From NCBI GenBank assembly GCA_030039655.1, contig JASHVC010000684.1, positions 1-15,704 of the forward strand: a DNA stretch of 15,704 nt. The letters are read 5' to 3'. The notes beneath the pieces were generated by a model that saw nothing but the letters and a program-made list of their open reading frames with translations, was not told the origin of the DNA and did no database searches. Below, piece by piece: positions 1-7,000 of this stretch. The DNA comes from Xanthobacteraceae bacterium (lineage in GTDB: Bacteria > Pseudomonadota > Alphaproteobacteria > Rhizobiales > Xanthobacteraceae). Each line of letters starts with the position of its first letter. Positions within the stretch are counted from its first letter, which is position 1. The translations under genes and the position numbers were made by a program.

Positions 1-134
1 CGATTGCGGCGCGGGCGGATGGCGAGGTCGAGGTGGCCAGCCGGTTTGGTCTCCGTCGATTCGAGCGTTGCCGGGCGCGGGAAGGCGGGCGCAACGCCAC
101 TGCGTTCGAGCGGACGGCCGAGTTTGATCGCCAT
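1..134 (-). CDS. hemB: Delta-aminolevulinic acid dehydratase (porphobilinogen synthase), N-terminal part, cut by window edge
   Basis: Reading leftward from an ATG at 132-134, 44 complete codons stay open to the window edge. The peptide begins MAIKLGRPLE and reaches DLAIRPRRNR at the edge. The start MAIKxGRP and the stretch DLxIRPRRNR closely resemble what I know of the N-terminus of HemB in Bradyrhizobium relatives, where it precedes the catalytic barrel. HemB condenses two 5-aminolevulinate molecules into porphobilinogen in cytosolic haem biosynthesis. A GGAG ribosome-binding site lies seven bases before the ATG (minus strand, around 142-145). All catalytic residues lie outside the window, so identity rests on the N-terminal tail alone. 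It is divergent from the DUF6163 gene at 371, and I recall hemB and DUF6163 genes being close in related genomes, which supports the call. Confidence 0.72.
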   Translation of the reverse strand, partial: MAIKLGRPLERSGVAPAFPRPATLESTETKPAGHLDLAIRPRRN

Positions 135-370
135 GGGCACGCTCCGTTGTGCCAGTTGTCAGGTAGCCTTTTTAGCTTCTCCGCTTCAGCGCCGCCACTG
201 GCGATAGATCGGCCAGAAGGGCCTCCAGAGGCCGGCCACGGGCCCGCCACAACTGCCCTTTCTTGTCTCCGGCCGGTTGGGCGTGAAGGCGGCTCGCGTT
301 GACGGGTCGGGGCCCCGTCACTATGCCTCGAACAAACGCCCGCGGGGATTGAACTGGCGATGGGGCCCGG
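135..370. promoter_or_regulatory. Divergent intergenic region between hemB and the DUF6163 gene
   Basis: This 236-base gap must carry the promoters of the two divergent genes. It is very GC-rich and I see no convincing -35/-10 pair. It contains a short palindrome GGCCTC-CA-GAGGCC at 220-233 followed by further GGCC/GGGCCC runs. The plus-strand reading frames open here do not resemble any protein I recognise. Confidence 0.35.
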
Positions 371-841
371 ATGAGCGATCAAACGCGCCGCCGACCGGCG
401 CGGGCCGCGCGGCCGAGCGAGACGCTCGACGCGCCCGTGCAGGCCAAGGCGGAGGAGGTTCAGGAGCCGTGGACCGAGCATCTGGTCCTGTTCCTGCGCG
501 TCATGGCGGGGCTGTCGCTGCTAAAAGGCCTTTATCATTGGGCGCAGGTCTGCAGCATCGGCGCGCTGGCCGATCAGGGCTTCGAGATGCAGAGCATGGC
601 TTGGCAGTCCGCCACGGTATTTTTCGCCGTCATCGATTTAGTGGCGGCGGTCGGTCTGTGGCTCGCCGCGGCGTGGGGTGCGGTGGTGTGGCTCACGTCG
701 GTGGTGTCTATGGTGGTGATCGAAGTTTTCTTTCCCAACGTCTACGGCACCAGCATTTTCATCCTGATCGTCGAGATGGGGCTGCTCTGCTTTTATCTGT
801 GGCTTGCGATTCACGCGGCGCGTGAACGCCCGGATTATTGA
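371..841 (+). CDS. DUF6163 family four-helix membrane protein
   Basis: This 156-residue protein has a polar, Arg/Ala-rich N-terminal tail (about residues 1-36), then four hydrophobic segments at roughly 38-57, 80-101, 102-120 and 126-149, so it should be an inner-membrane protein with a cytoplasmic tail. The pattern HLVLFLRVMAGLSLLKGLYHWA and the FFPNVYGTSIF loop match what I recall of the DUF6163 family of Rhizobiales, usually near hemB. Its function is unknown. The start ATG follows a weak GGGG stretch; an overlapping frame from 277 lacks membrane segments and is a shadow. The stop TGA (839-841) overlaps the end of the convergent molybdopterin-subunit gene, whose TAA is at 835-837 on the other strand. 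Confidence 0.75.
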   Translation: MSDQTRRRPARAARPSETLDAPVQAKAEEVQEPWTEHLVLFLRVMAGLSLLKGLYHWAQVCSIGALADQGFEMQSMAWQSATVFFAVIDLVAAVGLWLAAAWGAVVWLTSVVSMVVIEVFFPNVYGTSIFILIVEMGLLCFYLWLAIHAARERPDY

Positions 842-3132
842 CGCTTGATCGCCGCGCGGATCCGTTGCGGCGTCGCCGGAACTTCGTCGATCGACACGCC
901 GAACGGCGTCAGCGCATCGTTGATGGCGTTGAGGATGGCGGCCGGCGCGCCGATGGCGCCGCCTTCGCCCAAGCCTTTCGCACCGGTTATGGTGGCGTCC
1001 GTCGGCGTTTCGATGTGGTGCAGTTCGAGCCGTGGAATTTCGCGCGCGGTCGGCGGCATGTAGTCGGCGAGTGTTGCGGTCTGGATATTGCCGTTTGCGT
1101 CATAGATGATTTCTTCGAACAACGCGTTGCCGATGCCTTGAGCGACGCCGCCGTGGACCTGCCCGTCCGCGATCATCGGATTGATGATGCGGCCGGCATC
1201 TTCCACCACCACATATTTTTCTAGCGTGACGCGCCCAGTCTCGGCGTCGACTGCGACCATCGCCACATGACAAGCGTTCGAGAACGTGCCGGCAGGATCG
1301 TAGTCGGCACTGTCGTGCAGCCCCGGGCCGATCTCACCCTTGAAACTGTGGGTTTGGTGGTAGGCGGCGCGCGCCAGCGTGGAGATCGGCACCGAGCGAT
1401 CGGTGCCCGAGACCTTGGCGACGCCGCTCTCAAGCACGATGTCCTCGGTCGCCGCCTCCAGCGCGTGGCTCGCCATGAGCAGAAGCTTCTCGCGGATCTT
1501 GCGGGCCGCCAGCATCGAAGCGCCGCCTGAAATGACCAGCGAGCGGCTCGCGAACGTGCCCCAACCGTAAGGCGTGCGGTCGGTGTCGCCGTGCACGACG
1601 CGCACATCTTGTGGCGCCACGCCGACCTCGTCGGCGATGATCTGAGCGAGCGTTGTGCGCAGCCCTTGGCCGTGGGGGCTCGCGCCGATGCGGGCTTCGA
1701 CCCGGCCCGAAGGATCCATGGCGATCTCGACGGTTTCCCATCCCGGCGTAATCTCCATGCCGCGGGCCGCGAAAGCGGGGCTGCCATACCCGGTGCGCTC
1801 GGAAAATGTCGCGAAGCCGATGCCGAGATACGCGCCGCGCTTGCGAGCTTCTAGCTGGCGCGCGCGGAACGCCGGGAGGTCGACGTGCGCCGCGGCCTTC
1901 TCCAGCGTCTCGCCATAGCTCCCCTCGTCGAGCACCAGGCCGGTCGCGGACGTGTAGGGAAAGCGGTCGATCAGGTTGCGCTTGCGGATTTCGACGGGGC
2001 TTAAATCGAATGCCGCTGCGGCTTTGTCCATCAGCCGCTCGATGGCGAGCGTAATGACCGGGCGCGAAACGCCGCGATAGGCGCCCATGGAGCAGGTGTG
2101 CGTGGTGACGGCGCGCGCGACGCACGCGTAAGCGCGGACATCGTAGGGACCGGGCATCTCAGCGGCCGCCATCAGCGGCTCCATGCCGGCCGTTGAGGGA
2201 AAGCAGGAATAAGCGCCCGTATTGGCGAGGATGTCGGTCGACAGTGCGATCAGCTTTCCGTGTGCATCGAAGGCGCCTTCCAGGTCGATGTGCTGGTCAC
2301 GGCTGTGAAACGCCGCGATCAAATTTTCGCGCCGGTCCTCGCTCCAGGCGATCGAGCTGCGTAGTTTTCGCGCCAGCCAGACGAGCACGACGTATTCGCC
2401 GGGCAGTGACATTTTCTGGCCGAAGCCGCCGCCCACATCCGGTGCAACCACGCGCAGATCGGATTCAGCAAGCCCGAGCACGTCGGCGATGGAGGTGCGC
2501 AGAAGATGCGGCATCTGCGTGGAGCAGGTGAGGGTGATGCGATCCGTTGCCGGATCGAAGGCCGCGTGTGCTGCCCGCCCCTCAAGCGGCGTCGCATTTT
2601 GCCGGCGCGAGCGGACGCGGACCTGCACGGTGCGATGTGCCCGCGCCTTCGCATTGGCGAAGCCAGGTGTCTCCGAGCGCGCTTCGACAACGACATTCGA
2701 CGGGATGTTCTCGTGGACGCGCGCCGCGCCTGGCCGCAGCGCGTCCTCGCCGTCGACGACCGCAGGCAATTCAGCAATGTCGACATCCACGCGCTCAGCC
2801 AAGTCTTCAGCCTCGGCACCCGACGCCGCAACGATTGCGGCAATCGGCTCGCCAACAAAACGCACCACGTCTTTTGCAAGGACGGGCTGCTCGATGGGCT
2901 GATAATTGAACTTGTGCAGCATAGGCCGGATCGGATGTACGCCGTCCAGGTGCTCGGCGAGTACAATCCGTGCACCATCGGGCGCGCTGATGCGGACGAT
3001 GCGGCCTGAAGCGACCGGACTGCGGACGAAGCGCACCCAATGGGTGGCTGGGAGATCGGCGGTAAAACGGCCGCGGCCCGTCACCAGGGCAGGATCCTCC
3101 AGTCTGCGAATAGCGCGACCCACCCATTTCAT
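835..3132 (-). CDS. Orphan molybdopterin-binding subunit of a xanthine dehydrogenase/CoxL-family hydroxylase
   Basis: The product has about 765 residues, the usual length for the large subunit of three-subunit molybdenum hydroxylases. Visible landmarks (numbered from the ATG at 3130-3132) are the N-terminal VGRAIRRLEDPALVTGRGRF, the cofactor motif GGGFGQK at 234-240, AYRGVSRP at 351-358, PHGQGL near 486-491 and the C-terminal GEGG motif with the presumed catalytic Glu at about 723. Residues AYRG replace the AYRC of true form I carbon monoxide dehydrogenase, so CO oxidation is unlikely; the substrate is unknown. No FAD (CoxM-like) or [2Fe-2S] (CoxS-like) subunit gene lies in the window. An in-frame ATG at 3157-3159 gives 774 residues but has no ribosome-binding site; the ATG at 3132 has AGGA six bases ahead, so I prefer it. 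It follows the receptor gene at 3169-3978 closely, probably one operon. Confidence 0.88.
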   Translation of the reverse strand: MKWVGRAIRRLEDPALVTGRGRFTADLPATHWVRFVRSPVASGRIVRISAPDGARIVLAEHLDGVHPIRPMLHKFNYQPIEQPVLAKDVVRFVGEPIAAIVAASGAEAEDLAERVDVDIAELPAVVDGEDALRPGAARVHENIPSNVVVEARSETPGFANAKARAHRTVQVRVRSRRQNATPLEGRAAHAAFDPATDRITLTCSTQMPHLLRTSIADVLGLAESDLRVVAPDVGGGFGQKMSLPGEYVVLVWLARKLRSSIAWSEDRRENLIAAFHSRDQHIDLEGAFDAHGKLIALSTDILANTGAYSCFPSTAGMEPLMAAAEMPGPYDVRAYACVARAVTTHTCSMGAYRGVSRPVITLAIERLMDKAAAAFDLSPVEIRKRNLIDRFPYTSATGLVLDEGSYGETLEKAAAHVDLPAFRARQLEARKRGAYLGIGFATFSERTGYGSPAFAARGMEITPGWETVEIAMDPSGRVEARIGASPHGQGLRTTLAQIIADEVGVAPQDVRVVHGDTDRTPYGWGTFASRSLVISGGASMLAARKIREKLLLMASHALEAATEDIVLESGVAKVSGTDRSVPISTLARAAYHQTHSFKGEIGPGLHDSADYDPAGTFSNACHVAMVAVDAETGRVTLEKYVVVEDAGRIINPMIADGQVHGGVAQGIGNALFEEIIYDANGNIQTATLADYMPPTAREIPRLELHHIETPTDATITGAKGLGEGGAIGAPAAILNAINDALTPFGVSIDEVPATPQRIRAAIKRQ

Positions 3133-3168
3133 CCCGGATCCTGCGGTGCCCGTCGCCATGGCGTCTGG

Positions 3169-3978
3169 TCAGTCGGGTTGAATGCGGAAGGTGCGCGGCA
3201 GCGGCGCGAACCACGTATCGAAAATCTTTGCCGCTTCGCCGGAAGCCTCCAGCTTCAGCAGGGTGCGGTCGACGAAGTCCAAAAAGCGCGGCTCGTTCTT
3301 CTTCAAGGCAAAGCCCGCGGTTCGTGGCAACTGATAGTCGCCGATCAAAGTGAAGTCGCCGGCGTGGCCGCTTTTCTGGGCGTACCAGAGCACCAGCATC
3401 TTGTCGGCGAGGAATCCGTCGGCTCGTTTCTCCGCCAGCGCCGCAAAGGCCGCGTCGTAAGTATCGAAGAGAACGATCTGCATGGCCGGCACAGCGGCCA
3501 TCAGGTCGGCATCGACGCTTGCCGAGCGCACTAGCGCGAGCTTGCGGCCGGCGAGCTGTGTGACGTGTCCGATGCCGCCGTCCTTGCGCACCAAAATCAT
3601 ATGTGGCGAATCGAGATAGGCGTAGCTGAAATCGATATCGCGAACGCGGTCTTTCGCTCGCGTCATGCCGACGGCGACCAGATCGACGCGATCGTGCTGT
3701 AGCGCCGCAATCCGCTCGGCATTGATGAGCGCGACCTTTTCGTCGGCGATCCCTAGGCTCTTGGCGACGCGCTCGGCCAAGTCCACGTCGTAGCCGACGA
3801 TGCCCTTGCCTCCGTCGCGGAAGCTGAATGGCGGCGACGTTTCGGTAACGCCGATGAGGAGCTTTCCCCGCGCTTTGATGTCGTCGAGCTTGTCGGCTGC
3901 GGCCGCTCCGGCCAACAGCAACGGCAGGGCGATGCTTGCGAGGACGAGGACCAGCAAGGCTATCACGCTTCGCGGCAT
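3169..3978 (-). CDS. Family-3 ABC-type substrate-binding protein (amino-acid/polar compound receptor)
   Basis: A 269-residue periplasmic receptor. Residues 1-28 form a signal peptide (MPRS, a long Leu/Ala core, then AAAADK). The mature part shows the SBP_bac_3 pattern: IKARGKLLIGV at 34-44, PPFSFRDGGKGIVGYDVDLAERVAKSLG at 49-76, the GMTRAKDR-x3-DFS segment at 104-118 and the C-terminal GFALKKNEPRFLDFV with SGEAAKIFDTWF at 246-257. Such proteins bind amino acids or similar polar solutes for an ABC importer. No permease or ATPase gene is present in the window, so it is an orphan receptor here. Its stop lies 9-36 bases before the molybdopterin-subunit gene (depending on that start), suggesting cotranscription and perhaps capture of that enzyme's substrate. 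It is divergent from the short-chain dehydrogenase pair. Confidence 0.88.
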   Translation of the reverse strand: MPRSVIALLVLVLASIALPLLLAGAAAADKLDDIKARGKLLIGVTETSPPFSFRDGGKGIVGYDVDLAERVAKSLGIADEKVALINAERIAALQHDRVDLVAVGMTRAKDRVRDIDFSYAYLDSPHMILVRKDGGIGHVTQLAGRKLALVRSASVDADLMAAVPAMQIVLFDTYDAAFAALAEKRADGFLADKMLVLWYAQKSGHAGDFTLIGDYQLPRTAGFALKKNEPRFLDFVDRTLLKLEASGEAAKIFDTWFAPLPRTFRIQPD

Positions 3979-3997
3979 CGCGCCCCTTTTTGTGTTC

Positions 3998-4009
3998 GTA
4001 TCAAGATAC
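3998..4009. promoter_or_regulatory. Short palindrome GTATC-AA-GATAC in a divergent promoter region
   Basis: A perfect 5-base inverted repeat with a 2-base centre lies 20 bases upstream of the receptor gene and 67 bases upstream of the dehydrogenase gene. Its position between divergent genes would fit an operator, but 12 bases of dyad symmetry are weak evidence. Confidence 0.25.
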
Positions 4010-4036
4010 TAGAGCATGATCCGGAACAGTGGGAAG
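4010..4036 (+). repeat. Partial Rhizobiales dispersed repeat (AGAGCATGATCCGGAA type)
   Basis: The stretch TAGAGCATGATCCGGAACAG, continuing GTGGGAAG, resembles the left half of an element I recall as scattered in many copies through Bradyrhizobium, Mesorhizobium and relatives. The complete element has a mirrored GATCATGCTC end; that half is not visible here, so this copy is truncated or decayed. It sits in the divergent gap between 3979 and 4076. Confidence 0.5.
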
Positions 4037-4076
4037 CTATCGGCATATTGCGCTCTCGCCTTGAGGGAGACGGACG

Positions 4077-4832
4077 ATGGCGGTGAAACGAGCGGCGCTG
4101 GTGACGGGAGCGTCATATGGCGTTGGCGCTGCCACCGCACGCGCACTGGCACGCGACGGTTTCGACGTCGCCATAACTGCCACGAAAATCGAAAACCTTG
4201 CCGATACGGTGAAGATGTTGGAGCCCTTGGGCGTTCGCGTCGTACCGGCGGAGCTGGACCTGCGTAACGAGGCGAGCGTCAGGCAGGCAGCGGCCGACGT
4301 CATCGCGGCTTTGGGCGGGCTTGACCTGCTCGTCAACAATGCTGGTGTGAACCTGCGCAAGCTTGCCGCCGATGTCTCGGGCGAAGAATGGGACGTGGTG
4401 ATGGCGGTCAATGTGCGTGGCACCTTCTTCCTCACTCAAGAGGTCGGGCGCCACTTCCTAGCGGCGGGTCGGGGCGGGTGCATCGTCAACATCGCCTCGA
4501 CCCATGCGCTCGTCGGCGCGCCCGAGCGGTCGACCTACGGCATTTCCAAAGCGGCACTTGTCGGCATGAGCCGCATGCTCGCTGTGGAGTGGGCTGGACA
4601 TGGCATCCGGGTCAACGCCCTCGCGCCCGGACGCCTCGATACACCATCGCCATCGCGCGCCAACAAAGGCGCCGATCGCGAATACATGGAGGCCATGCTC
4701 AAGCGCATTCCGCTGCGCCGCCAGGCAACCGCCGACGAAGTGGCGGCGGCGGTGGTGTATCTCGCGAGCCCCGCCGCCGCGCCGATCACCGGGCAAGTTC
4801 TCGTGCTCGATGGCGGGCTGACTGCCATGTGA
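4077..4832 (+). CDS. Short-chain dehydrogenase/reductase (SDR), first of a tandem pair
   Basis: A 251-residue classical SDR of the FabG-like type, cytosolic, catalysing NAD(P)-dependent oxidation or reduction of an alcohol/ketone of unknown identity. The cofactor motif TGASYGVG is at 10-17, NNAG at 87-90, the structural Asn at 112, catalytic Ser at 141 in NIAST, Tyr154 and Lys158 in YGISK, and the PG of the substrate loop at 184-185. The end of strand 2 (VAITATK) lacks the acidic residue typical of NAD-specific members, so NADP use is possible. The ATG has GGGAG seven bases upstream (4065-4069). The next SDR begins 17 bases after its stop, so the two are almost certainly one operon, perhaps acting in succession on one carbon skeleton. 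Confidence 0.92.
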   Translation: MAVKRAALVTGASYGVGAATARALARDGFDVAITATKIENLADTVKMLEPLGVRVVPAELDLRNEASVRQAAADVIAALGGLDLLVNNAGVNLRKLAADVSGEEWDVVMAVNVRGTFFLTQEVGRHFLAAGRGGCIVNIASTHALVGAPERSTYGISKAALVGMSRMLAVEWAGHGIRVNALAPGRLDTPSPSRANKGADREYMEAMLKRIPLRRQATADEVAAAVVYLASPAAAPITGQVLVLDGGLTAM

Positions 4833-4849
4833 AGTAAAAAGAGCGAACG

Positions 4850-5635
4850 ATGAAGGAAGGCACTCAGAAAGTCGCATTGGTCACCGGCGCCGCGCGCGGC
4901 ATCGGGCTTGCGACCGCGAAGCGGTTTCTCGCCGACGATTGGCGTGTGGCGCTGCTCGATATCGACAGCGACACGCTCAAACGCACCCAGGCGGCGCTGC
5001 CGTCCGATAAGATCGTTGCCATCTGCTGCGATGTCGCCGATCCGGCGGGCGTTGCCGAGGCCGTCGCCCAGGTCGGACAGAAATTCCGCCGGCTCGATGC
5101 GCTGGTCAACAACGCCGGAATCGCGATCTTCAAGCCGATCCTTGAGGTGAGCTACGAGGATTGGTCGCGAGTGCTGGCGGTTAATCTGACCGGGCCGTTC
5201 CTGTGCGTGCAGGCGGCCGCTCCGCTGATGCGCGACAGTGGCGGCGGCGCCATCGTCAATATCACCTCCATCTCTGGGCTGCGCGCCTCGACGCTGCGCA
5301 CGGCCTACGGAACCAGCAAGGCCGGGCTCGCGCATCTGACTCAACAACAAGCCATCGAGCTCGCCGGTCTTGGCATCCGAGTCAATGCCGTCGCACCGGG
5401 CCCGGTCGACACCGCGATGGCTAAGGCCGTCCATACGCCGGAAATCAGAGCTGCGTATCACGACGCCATTCCGCTCAACCGCTACGGACTAGAGCAGGAA
5501 CTGGCCGAGATGATCTTCTTCTTGTGCAGCGATCGCGCCAGCTACATCACTGGCCAGACGATAGCTGTAGACGGCGGCTTTGAGGCCACCGGTATTGGTC
5601 TGCCGGCGTTGCGCAAGGAAGGGCGCAACAGTTGA
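4850..5635 (+). CDS. Short-chain dehydrogenase/reductase (SDR), second of a tandem pair
   Basis: A 261-residue classical SDR. TGAARGIG is at 12-19, NNAG at 87-90, structural Asn112, catalytic Ser140 in NITSISG, and Tyr153/Lys157 in YGTSK. Asp37 at the end of strand 2 (ALLDIDS) suggests NAD preference, unlike its upstream neighbour. The C-terminus is the usual GQTIAVDGGF followed by a short tail. The start ATG comes 17 bases after the stop of the first SDR, with only a weak GAGCG before it, so translation may be coupled. The two proteins are clearly related but far from identical, so this is not a recent duplication. The substrate cannot be inferred. Confidence 0.92.
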   Translation: MKEGTQKVALVTGAARGIGLATAKRFLADDWRVALLDIDSDTLKRTQAALPSDKIVAICCDVADPAGVAEAVAQVGQKFRRLDALVNNAGIAIFKPILEVSYEDWSRVLAVNLTGPFLCVQAAAPLMRDSGGGAIVNITSISGLRASTLRTAYGTSKAGLAHLTQQQAIELAGLGIRVNAVAPGPVDTAMAKAVHTPEIRAAYHDAIPLNRYGLEQELAEMIFFLCSDRASYITGQTIAVDGGFEATGIGLPALRKEGRNS

Positions 5636-5807
5636 GCCTAATCATCTGAAGCGCTGCTCCTTGTTGCCGGCAAAGTATGACATTAAGCGTGGCTTTACCT
5701 TGGTTCTGCCCGGTCAGTGTTATCCGAATGGCAAGCTATTTTTGCTAGGCCTCGTCCTCAGCGATTTCCCATTTGAACTGATACGATCCATTTGGAGGAG
5801 TGACGCC

Positions 5808-6335
5808 GTGGCCGATAACGCTGAAATAGCTGGAAAAATGTCGGAAGCATTGAACACCGCAGCGCAGTGTTCTTCCGCGGAGACCGTTGAAAGCTATAGC
5901 CAGCTCGCCGCCCAACTCCAGGAGCTCGACTCGTTGGCCGCGCGATCGTTGCGGTCGCACGTGGTGGCTCAGCCAATCCTGGCCAAGCTGCAGCAAGGCG
6001 CGTCGTTAACGTCCGATGAATTGAATACGTTGCGAACGCTCATCGTCGGCGATGCCGACCAGTATCTCAAGTATGACGACGACTTCGAGGGTGCGAAGAC
6101 CGAGCTGAAAAAGATTCTCGACGAAATTCAGGCGCTGGCGTCGCCGGACAGCAATCTTGACTCGCTGATGCATCTGCGCGTGCTGTGCCGGGAGGCGGCA
6201 AGTACGCTCGGCCCGGTGCTGCATTATCTGGAGCAGAAGGAGCGAGTGCGCAATTTCGAAGAGCACACGCGCGGCCCGCTCAGCGCGGACGCAGCGCGCA
6301 TCCTCGCCGGCATCGTCAGAAACATGGCGGCCTGA
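5808..6335 (+). CDS. Unrecognised helical cytosolic protein, 175 residues
   Basis: I do not recognise a named family. I place the start at GTG 5808-5810 because a strong GGAGGAG sits seven bases before it (5794-5800); the frame is open further upstream but only through the tail of the SDR gene and an intergenic stretch. The protein has no signal peptide or membrane segment and reads as a bundle of amphipathic helices: about 3-20, 25-48, 69-80, 93-111, 117-142 and 158-173. A compact acidic stretch GDADQYLKYDDDFEGAK (81-97) is the most distinctive part and resembles hypothetical proteins I remember from Bradyrhizobium. It ends 16 bases from the stop of the convergent heat-shock gene. Confidence 0.7.
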   Translation: MADNAEIAGKMSEALNTAAQCSSAETVESYSQLAAQLQELDSLAARSLRSHVVAQPILAKLQQGASLTSDELNTLRTLIVGDADQYLKYDDDFEGAKTELKKILDEIQALASPDSNLDSLMHLRVLCREAASTLGPVLHYLEQKERVRNFEEHTRGPLSADAARILAGIVRNMAA

Positions 6336-6351
6336 CGCCCGCGAAGAGCAG

Positions 6352-6870
6352 TTAGACGTTAAAGCTTTTGCCGGGGATGCGCTTCGGGGCCATCTGCGGA
6401 TCCGTCTTCGGTAATGTCACCGAAAGCACGCCGTTTTTGAACGTCGCTTCGACCTTGTTTACGTCGACGTCGTCCGGAATCGCGAAGGAGCGTTGGAACG
6501 AACTGCGCTGCTGCACGTAATAGTTTTTGTTTTCATCGCGCTTTTCGTCCCGCTTTTCGCCGATGATGCTGAGGACCCCGTCGGCGAGCTTCACTTCAAC
6601 GCTCTTTTCGTCCATTCCAGGCAATTGGACAGTGATCTGGTAGTCCTTGTCGGCCTCGGTGACATCGATGCCAGGCATGGCGTCGAAACCGGACTTGCCG
6701 TCGCCAAAGGCATCGGCGTCTAAGAGGGAGCCCCGGAAAAACCCGCCGCCGAAATCTTCGAAGAAGCGATCAATCTCGCGCCACAGTCTCTCCAGCGGCC
6801 GCGACCCCTCCGGCATTCCTGGGGACGATTTCTCACTCGGTACCGGCAGTTTGCTCGAGCGATCGGCCAT
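6352..6870 (-). CDS. Small heat-shock protein, Hsp20/alpha-crystallin family
   Basis: A 172-residue ATP-independent chaperone that holds unfolding proteins for refolding. The N-terminal arm (1-65) is Ser/Pro-, Phe- and Gly-rich with LWREIDRFFEDFGGGFF at 29-45. The alpha-crystallin domain covers about 66-155: PGIDVTEADKDYQITVQLPGM, LADGVLSIIGEKR, and the closing AxxxxGVLxVxLPK pattern with GVL at 147-149. The C-terminal tail carries KRIPGKSFNV, containing an I-P rather than a classical I-x-I anchor. I start it at the ATG 6868-6870 because GGAGG lies seven bases upstream; the frame extends 22 codons further but without such support. It is monocistronic, facing the hypothetical gene at 5808. Confidence 0.92.
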   Translation of the reverse strand: MADRSSKLPVPSEKSSPGMPEGSRPLERLWREIDRFFEDFGGGFFRGSLLDADAFGDGKSGFDAMPGIDVTEADKDYQITVQLPGMDEKSVEVKLADGVLSIIGEKRDEKRDENKNYYVQQRSSFQRSFAIPDDVDVNKVEATFKNGVLSVTLPKTDPQMAPKRIPGKSFNV

Positions 6871-6872
6871 CG

Positions 6873-6888
6873 CACATCCTCCAATGTG
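6873..6888 (-). promoter_or_regulatory. Small hairpin holding the hsp20 ribosome-binding site in its loop
   Basis: On the hsp20 mRNA strand CACAT-TGGAGG-ATGTG forms a perfect 5-pair stem with the Shine-Dalgarno GGAGG in the loop, ending two bases before the ATG. Rhizobial small heat-shock genes often carry RNA thermometers in their leaders, but those usually pair the ribosome-binding site, and the usual ROSE signature is not obvious here. Confidence 0.3.
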
Positions 6889-6943
6889 GCTGCAACCGTG
6901 CACGCAACTGACCCTTACCTGCGCCATAGAGTTCAATATGAGC

Positions 6944-6973
6944 GTGGGGCTTTCAAGTGCGCCTGTTCAAAAG
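6944..6973 (-). promoter_or_regulatory. Candidate heat-shock (sigma-32/RpoH) promoter of hsp20
   Basis: Upstream of the small heat-shock gene the coding strand reads CTTTTGAA (6966-6973), 16 bases, then CCCCAC (6944-6949), similar to the sigma-32 pattern CTTGAA/CCCCAT. A second CTTGAA (6952-6957) lies inside the spacer and could be an alternative -35. The expected leader would be about 65 bases. This is a by-eye match supported by the gene type. Confidence 0.4.
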
Positions 6974-7000
6974 AATCTACAGCGGTAGACGGTCGGGCCT

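Noticed and set aside
1..302. Two overlapping plus-strand open frames at the left edge
   Set aside because: They have no protein-like features or ribosome sites and lie opposite the hemB start, which is the convincing reading of 1-134.
277..825. A 182-codon plus-strand frame overlapping the DUF6163 gene
   Set aside because: Gly/Arg-rich translation without hydrophobic segments; the other frame encodes a recognisable membrane protein over the same bases.
835..3159. Annotation as carbon monoxide dehydrogenase large chain (coxL)
   Set aside because: The CO-specific AYRCSFR loop is AYRGVSR here and the other Cox subunits are absent; only the broad family can be supported.
4535..5461. A 308-codon minus-strand frame antisense to the two SDR genes
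   Set aside because: It is the antisense shadow expected in GC-rich coding DNA; the SDR motifs on the plus strand are unambiguous.
5580..5807. N-terminal extension of the helical hypothetical protein into the SDR gene
   Set aside because: The strong GGAGGAG before GTG 5808 and the non-protein-like character of the extension favour the shorter protein.
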